In this document: positions 7,069 through 14,074 of the stretch, piece after piece
How the letters are laid out: every line of letters begins with the position of its first letter
How positions within the stretch are numbered: position 1 is the first letter of the stretch
Program-made: the position numbers and the translations under genes
Source: Gemmatimonadota bacterium
GTDB lineage: Bacteria > Gemmatimonadota > Gemmatimonadetes > Gemmatimonadales > Gemmatimonadaceae
NCBI GenBank assembly: GCA_028287225.1
Contig: JAQBPZ010000380.1
Span: forward strand, 1-14,406
DNA: 14,406 bases
Direction: 5' to 3'
Notes under the pieces: generated by a model
Told to the model about the DNA's origin: nothing
Seen by the model: only the letters and a program-made list of their open reading frames with translations
Databases searched by the model: none

Positions 7069-7365
7069 GGTCCCCTCGGTGCTGCATGTGTCGGGCACGA
7101 TGGCGTCCGGCGTCGGACGAAGGTGTGCCCGGTCGATCCTGGCTGCCAGCATCGACGCCCACCCGCCGCGCCGGCGCCGATGGGGCGTCCTGTCTCTTTG
7201 CCGCCGCCCCTGTCGCGTTGCGAAGCGGCGGATCGTTCGTAAGTCTGGGTGGAGCTGCCCTTCCCGTCGGATGTGCCGGCGGGAACTCGTGGCGTTCCTG
7301 GCCGTGGCACCCCGCATCCAGTATCGGTCGCACGGTGCCGTTCCCCAAGTCCCGCGTCCGGCTGC
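7069..7365. promoter_or_regulatory. Divergent control region with two dyad structures
   Basis: This 297-bp spacer separates the FlgM-like gene (minus) from the sigma-54 activator gene (plus). It holds a symmetric hyphenated dyad at 7092-7131. The outer arms are CGGGCAC (7092-7098) and GTGCCCG (7125-7131); the inner arms are CGTCCG (7104-7109) and CGGACG (7114-7119) around a 4-base loop. The dyad begins 24 bases upstream of the small gene's start codon, so it could be an operator or an mRNA leader hairpin. A second stem uses CCGCCGC (7201-7207) and GCGGCGG (7225-7231), with an inner TCGC/GCGA pair. No clear -35/-10 pair or sigma-54 -24/-12 box was found, and no credible coding frame fits. Confidence 0.45.
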
Positions 7366-8784
7366 ATGGCGACCATTCTCTACGTTGACGACGAACCGGC
7401 CATCGGGCTGATCCTCGCAGACACCCTGGAACGCGCCGGGCATGTCGCCGTGGGGGCGCATACCGTGCCGGAGGCGCTCCAGGTGCTCCAGCGCGGCGCG
7501 GTGGACCTGATCATCTCCGACTACCGGATGCCGGGGCTGACGGGGCTGGAGTTCCTCCAGCTCCTCCAGCAGGAGGGGTACGACGTGCCCCTCATCATGC
7601 TCACCGGCTACGCGACCATCGAGCACGCGGTCGCCGCGATCAAGGCCGGCGCCATCGACTACATCACCAAGCCGGTGCGCCCCGAGCAGCTGGAGCTCGC
7701 GGTGTCCCAGGCGCTGGAGGTGGTGCGGCTGCGCCGCGAGAACGATGCGCTGCGCCGCGAGGTCATGGAGTTCCGCAACGAGCGACAGATCATCGGCGAC
7801 AGCGCCGTGATGCGCCGCCTCATGCAGACCGTCAGCACCGCGGCGCCCACCCGCGCCACGGTGCTCCTCCAGGGGGAGTCCGGCACCGGCAAGGAGCTGT
7901 TCGCCCGCGCGATCCACGACGCCAGCGACCGCCGCGACCGCCCCTTCATCAAGCTCAATTGCGCCGCGCTCCCCGAAGGGCTCATCGAGAGCGCGCTGTT
8001 CGGCCACGAGAAGGGCGCCTTCACGGGCGCCATCAAGCTCGTGCACGGCGCCTTCGAGCGGGCCAACGGGGGCACCCTGCTGCTCGACGAGATCAGCGAG
8101 ATGCGGCTGGACCTCCAGGCGAAGCTCCTGCGCGTGCTCCAGGAGCAGGAGTTCGAGCGCGTCGGCGGGTCCGTGCCCATCAAGGTCGACGTCCGCATCA
8201 TCGCGACCACCAACCGCAACCTCGCGGATCACGCCGCCGCAGGGCAGTTCCGGCGCGACCTCTATTTCCGCCTGAGCGTGATCCCCTTCTCCATCCCCCC
8301 GCTGCGCGAGCGGCCGGAGGACATCCCCCTGCTCGCCTCGCGCTTCACCGTGCGCATCGCCGCCGAGATGGGGAAGGAGATCCGGGGCCTGGCGCCGGAG
8401 ACGATCGCCATGCTCCAGGCGTACCCGTGGCCCGGCAACGTCCGCGAGCTCCAGCATGCGATCGAGCGCGCGGTGATCCTCTCCCCGGATCCCGTGCTCC
8501 AGCCGCATGCCTTCGACGGGCAGCGGTTCGGGCTCAGCCAGCGCTGGAGCGGCCCCGCGCCGGCACGCCTCGCCACGTCCACGTCGAACGACACGGCCCG
8601 TCCCGCGATCCCCGAGGGAGCCGTGGTGCTCACCTCGCTCGACGTGGCCGAGGCCGAGTCGCGCCTCATCGCCCGCGCGCTGGAGGTGACCGGGGGCAAC
8701 CGCACGCGTGCCGCCGAGCTGCTGGGGATGAGCGTGCGCACGCTCCGCAGCAAGCTGAACTCGGGCCAGGACGCGCCCGGCTGA
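7366..8784 (+). CDS. Sigma-54-dependent response regulator, REC-AAA+-Fis (NtrC family)
   Basis: 472-residue cytosolic transcription activator. The receiver (1-120) has Asp8/Asp9, phospho-acceptor Asp52 in SDYRMPG, Thr80 and Lys102. A short coiled linker (121-140) leads to the AAA+ domain (about 142-375). That domain has Walker A GESGTGKE (170-177), the sigma-54 contact loop GAFTGA (217-222), Walker B GGTLLLDE ending at 242, sensor I in ATTNRNL, arginine-finger segment FRRDLYFRL, and sensor II WPGNVREL (355-362). The Fis-type helix-turn-helix is at about 426-466 and ends NRTRAAELLGMSVRTLRSKL. This HTH resembles that of FlrC/FleR/FlbD flagellar activators. All motifs are intact, so it should oligomerise on phosphorylation and open sigma-54 promoters. 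ATG 7366 lies directly before the receiver's first strand; the frame is open upstream but without homology. The partner kinase is not identified. Confidence 0.95.
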   Translation: MATILYVDDEPAIGLILADTLERAGHVAVGAHTVPEALQVLQRGAVDLIISDYRMPGLTGLEFLQLLQQEGYDVPLIMLTGYATIEHAVAAIKAGAIDYITKPVRPEQLELAVSQALEVVRLRRENDALRREVMEFRNERQIIGDSAVMRRLMQTVSTAAPTRATVLLQGESGTGKELFARAIHDASDRRDRPFIKLNCAALPEGLIESALFGHEKGAFTGAIKLVHGAFERANGGTLLLDEISEMRLDLQAKLLRVLQEQEFERVGGSVPIKVDVRIIATTNRNLADHAAAGQFRRDLYFRLSVIPFSIPPLRERPEDIPLLASRFTVRIAAEMGKEIRGLAPETIAMLQAYPWPGNVRELQHAIERAVILSPDPVLQPHAFDGQRFGLSQRWSGPAPARLATSTSNDTARPAIPEGAVVLTSLDVAEAESRLIARALEVTGGNRTRAAELLGMSVRTLRSKLNSGQDAPG

Positions 8785-8794
8785 CCGCAGCACC

Positions 8795-8821
8795 CCCCTT
8801 GGATGCGCGGCATCCAGGGGG
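8795..8821 (+). terminator. Strong hairpin just after the sigma-54 activator gene
   Basis: Bases 8795-8806 pair with 8810-8821 around a 3-base loop (GCG), giving a 12-bp stem with one G-T wobble. The inner part is GGATGC/GCATCC. It begins 10 bases after the stop codon at 8784. No T-tract follows, so it is an intrinsic-terminator-like stem without the U-run, or an mRNA 3' stabiliser. Confidence 0.6.
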
Positions 8822-9149
8822 CGGTGAGCAGAGGAGCGATGCGGACGTGGCGTGGTGCGCACACGCGGGTTGCCGCCTCCGCCCCGTTCGTCGGCGGCCG
8901 GTGCCGTACGGCCGTGCCCGGTATGTGATCGGGAGCACCGGTATCGACCCGGCAGAATCTGCCGCTCGGCAGATTCTGCCTAGCCTCGGGAGAGGATCAT
9001 CGACCGGGCGAATCATCCTAACTCTTTCCATACCAGCAAGTTACAGAACGATCCCTGATCCATGGAGATCGGTACGCGCCGTGCCTTGATGAGGAAGCAG
9101 CCGAGCGATCTCGCCCGGTCCCGCCTCATCAGCGACGGAGCTGATCACC
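8822..9149. promoter_or_regulatory. Upstream region of the sigma factor gene, with a double palindrome
   Basis: This non-coding stretch of about 330 bases lies between the hairpin and the sigma factor start. Its main feature is a perfect inverted repeat: GGCAGAATCTGCC (8951-8963), a GCTC loop, then GGCAGATTCTGCC (8968-8980). Each arm is itself a palindrome around its central base, so the site could be two tandem operator half-sites or a 13-bp stem-loop. Downstream, 9015-9052 is the most A/T-rich pocket and is the likeliest promoter location, but no hexamers are convincing. The sigma gene has a usable Shine-Dalgarno, GGAG at 9137-9140. I see no coding frame or known riboswitch motif. Confidence 0.5.
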
Positions 9150-9902
9150 ATGACGGACCGCACCCTCTGGACGAGCTTCGCCGCCGGCGATCTCGACGCG
9201 CGCAACACGCTGCTCACGGCCAACCTGAGCCTCGTGCACCATGTCGCTCGGCAGCTCTCCCGGAGCCTGGCGGCGGATGCCGACGTGGACGAGATGGTGA
9301 GCGCGGGCACGCTCGGCCTGATGAGCGCGATGGACTCGTTCGACGCGGCCCGCGGGCTCGCCTTCAGCACGTACGCGGTCACCCGCATCCGCGGCGCCAT
9401 CCTGGACGAGCTGCGGCGCCAGGATCACGTTCCCCGCTCGATCCGCCGCAAGACCCGCGAGATCGCCGGCGCCCGGGAGACCCTCATGCGCACCCTCGGA
9501 CGCCGCCCCGAGGACGGCGAGGTGGCGGCGGAGCTCCAGGTGGACGTGGCCACCGTGTGGCGCTGGCAGGCCGAGGTGGAGGGCGCGGTCCATGTGCCCC
9601 TCGATCGCTCCGCCGGCGACAACGACAGCTTCAACTCGGCGCCCGCCGACTACCTGAGCGACTCGGACGACGCGGCCGATGTCCGCCTGGGCAAGGAAGA
9701 GGAGGTCGACATCCTGCGCGACGCCATCGCGAAGCTGAAGGAGCAGGAGCGCACGGTGCTCTCCCTCTGCTACTTCGAGGAGCTCAAGCTCCACGAGATC
9801 GCCGAGATCCTCGGCCTCACCGACTCGCGCGTCTCGCAGATCCGTTCCAAGGCCCTCGGCCGCCTCCGCGAATCGATGGCGCACGTGCGCGCGATGGCCT
9901 GA
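9150..9902 (+). CDS. RNA polymerase sigma factor, FliA/WhiG family (sigma-70 group 3)
   Basis: 250-residue alternative sigma factor that directs RNA polymerase to a dedicated promoter set. Region 2 spans about 22-95: NLSLVHHVARQLSR, DVDEMVSAGTLGLMSAMDSFD, then FSTYAVTRIRGAILDELRRQDHVPRS, the core-binding and -10 recognition segments in the FliA/WhiG form. Region 3 is about 97-150 (REIAGARETLMRTLGRRPEDGEVAAEL). An acidic linker (about 157-185) leads to region 4 (190-245), whose helix-turn-helix LHEIAEILGLTDSRVSQIRSKALGRLR reads the -35 element. Length is normal for the family, and region 1.1 is absent, as expected. The family is known for flagellar (FliA) or sporulation/development (WhiG) control. 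ATG 9150 has an upstream GGAG. It converges on the 214-residue gene with only 7 bases between stops. Confidence 0.93.
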   Translation: MTDRTLWTSFAAGDLDARNTLLTANLSLVHHVARQLSRSLAADADVDEMVSAGTLGLMSAMDSFDAARGLAFSTYAVTRIRGAILDELRRQDHVPRSIRRKTREIAGARETLMRTLGRRPEDGEVAAELQVDVATVWRWQAEVEGAVHVPLDRSAGDNDSFNSAPADYLSDSDDAADVRLGKEEEVDILRDAIAKLKEQERTVLSLCYFEELKLHEIAEILGLTDSRVSQIRSKALGRLRESMAHVRAMA

Positions 9903-9909
9903 CCCGGTC

Positions 9910-10554
9910 TTACCTGACCGCCCCTTCGCGCCCGAGCCGCTCGCGCCGGCGCACTTCCAGCAGGGTCGGGATTCGCACCGAGTCCGCGCCGGCCTGCGTG
10001 TCGGGCGCCGCCCCGCACAGGCACGCCATGACGGCTCCGTAGGGCGACAGCGCACTCCCCTCGATGCGCAGCGTCACCCACGCCTCGTCCGACTCCACGC
10101 GCAGCGTCGTGGTCTCGCGCTTCGCGGCTTCGGCGGCGCGCTTGCCCGACTCCAGCATGACGAGCAGCAGCCGCAGCAGCGCCCAGCGCGGCACGCGCAC
10201 CGTCGGCGACGCCCCCGCGCGCACCACCGCGCATCGCACGCCGCGCAGCGTCGGGTTCTGGACGTGCAGCGCGAGCGCATCCTCGAGCACCGGCCCGAGC
10301 TCCATGGCCTCGGGCGCGCCCTCGTTGCCCACCAGGAGTCGAAAGAGCCCCCCCACATCCTGGAGCCGCGCCAGCTCCGCGGGGAGCACGCGCTGCACGG
10401 CGAATTCCTCGTCCCCCGCGACCGCCAGCTCGACGAACGCCGAGATCGCCGTGAGGCGATTGTTGAGCGCGTGCACGAGTCCGCGCAGGAGCGCCTCGGT
10501 GAGCGCGAGCCATTCCGTCAGTGCTGCGTCCTGTTCCGACGCCGTCTCAGCCAT
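9910..10554 (-). CDS. Degenerate histidine-kinase-like protein, possible histidine phosphotransferase
   Basis: 214-residue soluble protein. Residues 12-75 look like a dimerisation/phospho-acceptor helix pair with His28 in GLVHALNNRLTAISAFVEL, close to the H-x-hydrophobic-NN pattern of HisKA-type kinases. The rest (about 85-185) has the outline of an ATPase domain. However, the N-box helix reads WALLRLLLVMLESGKRAAE without the required asparagine, and no DxGxG (G1) or GxGLGL (G2) motif is present. It therefore should not bind ATP normally. The layout recalls ChpT-type phosphotransferases, which pair a DHp domain with a dead ATPase fold. Its ATG overlaps the stop of the upstream hybrid kinase by 8 bases, so it is translationally coupled and probably its partner. 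No membrane segment. Phosphotransfer is an inference; a pure scaffold or inhibitor role is also possible. Confidence 0.82.
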   Translation of the reverse strand: MAETASEQDAALTEWLALTEALLRGLVHALNNRLTAISAFVELAVAGDEEFAVQRVLPAELARLQDVGGLFRLLVGNEGAPEAMELGPVLEDALALHVQNPTLRGVRCAVVRAGASPTVRVPRWALLRLLLVMLESGKRAAEAAKRETTTLRVESDEAWVTLRIEGSALSPYGAVMACLCGAAPDTQAGADSVRIPTLLEVRRRERLGREGAVR

Positions 10555-13204
10555 GCAGCGTGACGTCGAGGATCTCGGCCACGCGGGCGGCGAGCGTCGC
10601 GGGGGTGAACGGCTTGTCCACGAGGTGAACGCCGGGCGCGAGCGCGCCCTGCTCGAGCAGCACGTTGTCCGAGTAGCCCGACGCGAACAGCACGCGCAGG
10701 CCCGGCCGCCGCATCGCGAGCGATTCGGCGAGCTCGCGGCCGTTCATCCCCGGCATGATCACGTCGGTGAGCAGGAGGTCGATCTCCCCATCGTGCGCAT
10801 CGGACAGCGCCAGCGCGCTGAGCCCGTCGGGAGCGGCGAGCACGCGGTAGCCCGCGCGCTCCAGCACCTCGCGCGCGATGGTGCGCACCGCGTCGTCATC
10901 CTCCGCCAGGAGGATGGTGGAGTCGGCGCGGCGCGCCGGTGCGAGCGTCTGCACCGGCACTTCCGGCAGGGCGTCGCCGTCGTCGGTCGCCGAGACCGCC
11001 ACGGGGAAGTAGAGCGTGAACGTCGTGCCGTGCCCCACCCGGCTCTCCACGTCGATGCCACCGCCGCTCTGCTGCACGATGCCGTACACCGTCGCGAGGC
11101 CGAGCCCCGTGCCCTGCCCGCGCTCCTTGGTGGTGAAGAAGGGCTCGAACAGCCGCTCGCGCACCTCCGGCGCGATCCCGGTGCCGGTGTCGCTCACCTC
11201 GAGGGTCGCATAGTCGCCGGCGGGCACCGCGGTGCCGGACATGGTGCGCGCGAGGTCCAGCCGCGTCGCCCCCGCGTGCACGCGAAGGTGGCCGCCGCGC
11301 GGCATGGCGTCGCGCGCGTTGAGCGCGAGATTGAGGATCACCTGCTCCAGCTGCGTGGGGTCCAGGCGGACGAGCGGCGTGTCGGGCGACACCGACAGCT
11401 CCAGCGCGATGTTCTCGCTGATGAGACGGCGCAGGATCTTCTCCACGGGCGTGACCGCCGGCCCGAGCGCGAACACGCGGGGCTTGAGCACCTGGCGGCG
11501 GCTGAAGGCGAGCAGCTGGTGCGTGAGGTCGGCGGCGCGCAGCGCGGCGCGCCGGATCTCGTCCACATCGCCGCGCGCCGCGGTGCCCACGGGGAGCTCG
11601 TCGAGCGCAAGGTCGCAGTACCCGAGCATGGCGGTGAGCAGGTTGTTGAAGTCGTGTGCGATGCCGCCGGCCAGGCTGCCGATGGCTTCCATCTTCTGCG
11701 ACTGTCGCAGCTGTTCCTGCGAGGTACGCAGCGCGAGCTCGGTTCGCTGGCGCAGCGTCACGTCGGCGGCAACGACGAGCCGCGCCTTCCGGTCGCCGTA
11801 GACGAGGTCGTCGGAGCTGATCTCCACGTCGAGCGTCTCGCCGGCGCGGGTGCAGTGCCGCAGGGAGCGACCGTGCACCGGCCCCCGGGCACACGGCAGG
11901 ATGAACTCGCGGAAGGAGGCCACGTCATCGGCGGGGCGGACGTCCAGCACCGTGCGCGCCAGGAACTCGTCGCGGCTGTAGCCGTAGCGCGCGATCGCCG
12001 CCTCGTTCACGGCGAGGAAGCGCAGCGTCTCCACGTCGTACACCCACATGGGCACGGGCATGGTGTCGAACACCGCGCGGTAGCGGCGCTCGCTCGCCTG
12101 CAGCTCGTCGCTGCGGTGCTCGAGCGTGTCGATCATCCGGTTGAACGTCGCGGCGAGCGTGCCCAGCTCGCCGTCGTCGCCGACGAACGAGCGGCGCGTG
12201 AGGTCGCCGGCCACGAAGGCGTTCGCGTCGGCCGTCAGGGCGCGCACCGGGCCGGCGATGCGCTGGGCCAGGACCCAGGCGAGCAGGAGGCTCATCGTGA
12301 ACGAGCCGGCGAACAGCCACAGCGCCTGCGCCTCCTGCGCCCGCACCCGTTCCAGGGCCATCGCGCTCGGCAGGGCGACGGTCACCGACCACGGCACGCG
12401 GGTGGCCGTCGCGAAGCCGGCCAGCCAGTCCTCGCCGTCGGCGGAGGTGACCACGCGGGTACCCTCGCGGCCGTTGGCCGGCGCGCTGACCAGGCGGTGG
12501 CCCACCACCTGGCCGGTGTCGTTCGACCGTGCCATCACCGTACCGGCCGAGTCGGTGAGCATGACCACGGCGCCGTCGGGCAGGTCGGGGGGGCGGAGGA
12601 TGGCGCGCATCTGGTCCAGCAGGGTGGACGCCGCCACCACGCCCACCGGCTGTCCGTCCGGCCCGAGGATCGCGCGCCCCAGCGCGAGCGCGTACTTGTG
12701 CGTCACACGGCCCGTCATCGGCTCGCCGATACCGAGCCCCCGCGACTGGATGGCCTCCCGGAAGTACTTCCGGTCGGCGACCGCCGCGGACATGGCGCGC
12801 GTCTGGCCGGCCGAGAGCCCGATCACGCGGCCCGCGCGGTTCGCGACCGAGAGGTTCAGGTAGCGCGGGCCGAGGTCGCGGCTCACGGCCACCAGGACGG
12901 AGTCGTTGTGGTCGATGCCCTCGTCGTCGGTGCGCACGATGCGGCCCAGCGCGATGAGCAGGGCGTCGACCGTGTTGACGTGGTCGTCGACCCGGGCGGC
13001 GATGCGGCGCGCGAGCTGGAGCGCACGCTGCTCGGCGTTGCCGCGCTCGATGCGGCTCGCGGTGCGCGCCTGGAGAAACGAGAAGAGGAGTGCCGGCAGG
13101 GCGGCGGCCATCACCAGCAGCAGCAGCCGCATCTGGATGCTCAGTCCACGTCGTGCCGCGAGGTGCTCGTACGAATGGCGCAGGCGCGAGGGGATCTCGA
13201 TCAT
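10547..13204 (-). CDS. Membrane hybrid sensor histidine kinase, Cache-HAMP-PAS-HisKA-HATPase-REC
   Basis: 885-residue inner-membrane sensor. TM1 is at about 25-45. A periplasmic double-Cache-like domain (about 46-290) includes YFREAIQSRGLGIGEP and the ALGRAILGPDGQPVGVVAAS strand pair typical of small-ligand sensing. TM2 is at about 294-314, HAMP at 315-367, and PAS at about 374-486 (MWVYDVETLRFLAVNEAA). The kinase core has phospho-acceptor His517 in GGIAHDFNNLL, N box ILNLALNARDAMP, G1 DTGTGI (672-677), F box FEPFFTTK and G2 GQGTGLGLATVYG. The receiver begins at about 763, with phospho-acceptor Asp814 in LLTDVIMPGMNG and Lys864. All key residues are present. ATG 13204 was chosen because upstream frame content (to 13342) is translated 40-bp repeat DNA. 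It is coupled to the degenerate kinase downstream. The ligand is unknown; Cache domains usually bind amino or carboxylic acids. Confidence 0.94.
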   Translation of the reverse strand: MIEIPSRLRHSYEHLAARRGLSIQMRLLLLVMAAALPALLFSFLQARTASRIERGNAEQRALQLARRIAARVDDHVNTVDALLIALGRIVRTDDEGIDHNDSVLVAVSRDLGPRYLNLSVANRAGRVIGLSAGQTRAMSAAVADRKYFREAIQSRGLGIGEPMTGRVTHKYALALGRAILGPDGQPVGVVAASTLLDQMRAILRPPDLPDGAVVMLTDSAGTVMARSNDTGQVVGHRLVSAPANGREGTRVVTSADGEDWLAGFATATRVPWSVTVALPSAMALERVRAQEAQALWLFAGSFTMSLLLAWVLAQRIAGPVRALTADANAFVAGDLTRRSFVGDDGELGTLAATFNRMIDTLEHRSDELQASERRYRAVFDTMPVPMWVYDVETLRFLAVNEAAIARYGYSRDEFLARTVLDVRPADDVASFREFILPCARGPVHGRSLRHCTRAGETLDVEISSDDLVYGDRKARLVVAADVTLRQRTELALRTSQEQLRQSQKMEAIGSLAGGIAHDFNNLLTAMLGYCDLALDELPVGTAARGDVDEIRRAALRAADLTHQLLAFSRRQVLKPRVFALGPAVTPVEKILRRLISENIALELSVSPDTPLVRLDPTQLEQVILNLALNARDAMPRGGHLRVHAGATRLDLARTMSGTAVPAGDYATLEVSDTGTGIAPEVRERLFEPFFTTKERGQGTGLGLATVYGIVQQSGGGIDVESRVGHGTTFTLYFPVAVSATDDGDALPEVPVQTLAPARRADSTILLAEDDDAVRTIAREVLERAGYRVLAAPDGLSALALSDAHDGEIDLLLTDVIMPGMNGRELAESLAMRRPGLRVLFASGYSDNVLLEQGALAPGVHLVDKPFTPATLAARVAEILDVTLHG

Positions 13205-13251
13205 GTGCGGGGGCTGGGATGTCCCTGTTGACGCATGGCGGCGCGGGGCGC

Positions 13252-13258
13252 AACGATA
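13252..13258 (-). promoter_or_regulatory. Candidate -10 element (TATCGTT) upstream of the membrane kinase
   Basis: On the minus strand the sequence reads CCCTATCGTTGCGCC, 47 bases upstream of the kinase ATG at 13204. It resembles the TATCTTGCGC word upstream of the gene ending at 2189. A -35 element is not evident, and the tandem repeats begin just upstream. It is a motif-recurrence call only. Confidence 0.3.
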
Positions 13259-13262
13259 GGGA

Positions 13263-13364
13263 GCGCGCCCCAGCAGGCGCGGCGCATCCGCGAGCACGGC
13301 AAGCGCGCCCCAGCAGGCGCGGCGCATCCGCGAGCCCGGCAACCGCGCCCCAGCAGGCGCGGCG
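13263..13364. repeat. 40-bp tandem repeat, about 2.6 copies, in a divergent promoter gap
   Basis: Copies begin at 13263, 13303 and 13343 with an exact 40-base period. Copies 1 and 2 differ at a single base (A at 13296, C at 13336). Copy 3 matches for its first 22 or so bases apart from its first, then diverges. Each copy contains the inverted pair GCGCC-CCAGCA-GGCGC, a small hairpin or operator-like dyad. The array sits between the divergent membrane kinase and deoxynucleoside kinase genes, ending 20 bases before the latter's start codon. The 40-bp period is close to four helical turns, so the dyads face the same side of the DNA. There are no spacers, so it is not CRISPR. Confidence 0.85.
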
Positions 13365-13373
13365 CTCGCCTTT

Positions 13374-13379
13374 TATCTT
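13374..13379 (+). promoter_or_regulatory. Candidate -10 element (TATCTT) close to the deoxynucleoside kinase start
   Basis: GCCTTTTATCTTCCGGC directly precedes the ATG at 13385, with TATCTT ending 5 bases before it. No Shine-Dalgarno sequence is present. If TATCTT is a -10 element, transcription would start at or next to the ATG, giving a leaderless mRNA. This is inferred from spacing and the local T-rich tract in otherwise GC-rich DNA. Confidence 0.4.
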
Positions 13380-13384
13380 CCGGC

Positions 13385-14074
13385 ATGCTGATCGGGATTG
13401 CCGGGATGGTCGGCTCGGGCAAGAGCACCCTCACGCGCGCGCTCGCCGCGCGGTTCGGGCTCCAGCACGCGCTGGAGAGCGTGGACGCGGACAACCCCTG
13501 GCTCGAGAAGTTCTATGCCGGCGGCGAGTCCGCCATGCGGGAGCATGCGCTCCCGCTCCAGCTGCACTTCCTCGCCACGCGCTTCGAGACCATGCGCCGC
13601 ATCCGCGGCGCCGGAGGCAGCTGGGTGCTGGACCGTACCTGGTACGAGGACGCCGAGCTGTTCGCGCGCGGCCACTTCGAGGACGGGCTCATGACGTCGC
13701 TCGAGTGGGAGCTGTACCGGCGGCTCTACGTGGAGCTGCTCCACTCCCCGGCCGCGCGCCCCCCACGACTGCTCGTGTACCTGCATGCACCGCTGGAGAC
13801 GATCGTCGCACGCATCCGCATGCGCGGCCGGCCCAAGGAGAAGGACACCCCCGACGCCTACTGGGCCGCGCTCCACGCCCGCTACGAGCGCTGGATCGCC
13901 GGCTTCCGCGCCTGCCCGGTGCTCAGCCTGGACGTGCGCGAGTACGACCTCGTGGGCGACCCGCTGGCCATCGAGCCGATCGCGGCGCGCGTGCGGGCCC
14001 GCCTGGAGCCGGCGCTGCCGCAGACCGAGCTGTTCCTGCCGGTGGCCACCCACGGCGTGGCCGCCGCGCGCTGA
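13385..14074 (+). CDS. Deoxynucleoside kinase family protein
   Basis: 229-residue cytosolic P-loop kinase of the deoxyadenosine/deoxyguanosine kinase type, which phosphorylates deoxynucleosides for nucleotide salvage. The P-loop is GMVGSGKST (7-15). Glu31 in ALESVDADNPWLEKFY matches the catalytic acid and substrate-side segment of the family. LQLHFLATRFETM (58-70) is the conserved substrate-binding helix, with Gln59. DRTWYEDAELFA (83-94) is the DRS-like motif. The LID region is RIRMRGRPKEKD (143-154), followed by YWAALHARYERWI. Length is typical for bacterial members. The ATG at 13385 is immediately before the P-loop strand (MLIGIAG), which fixes the start; there is no ribosome-binding site. 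The frame reads upstream through the 40-bp repeats but without protein character there. The preferred nucleoside cannot be read from the sequence. Confidence 0.92.
   Translation: MLIGIAGMVGSGKSTLTRALAARFGLQHALESVDADNPWLEKFYAGGESAMREHALPLQLHFLATRFETMRRIRGAGGSWVLDRTWYEDAELFARGHFEDGLMTSLEWELYRRLYVELLHSPAARPPRLLVYLHAPLETIVARIRMRGRPKEKDTPDAYWAALHARYERWIAGFRACPVLSLDVREYDLVGDPLAIEPIAARVRARLEPALPQTELFLPVATHGVAAAR

Noticed and set aside
7306..7321. TGGCACCCCGCATCCA as a sigma-54 promoter
   Set aside because: The TGGCAC half fits the -24 box, but the -12 side lacks the TTGC core at the right spacing.
7249..7365. Upstream start for the sigma-54 activator
   Set aside because: The added residues have no receiver homology; the first receiver strand begins at ATG 7366.
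8822..8950. Possible riboswitch or small RNA in the gap before the sigma factor
   Set aside because: I could not match any known riboswitch core, and the GC-rich pairing here is not distinctive enough to claim an RNA gene.
10064..13231. A very long open plus-strand frame (about 1055 codons) antisense to the membrane kinase and its partner
   Set aside because: Its translation is rich in Arg, His, Val and Gly without domain patterns, whereas the minus strand encodes every motif of a hybrid kinase. Long antisense frames are expected in very GC-rich genes.
13205..13342. N-terminal extension of the membrane kinase reading through the 40-bp repeats
   Set aside because: The extra residues are translated tandem repeat (MRRACWGAL twice). 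The start at 13204 gives a normal membrane-sensor N-terminus.
13263..13364. CRISPR array
   Set aside because: The repeats are contiguous with a 40-base period, with no unique spacers and no cas genes nearby.
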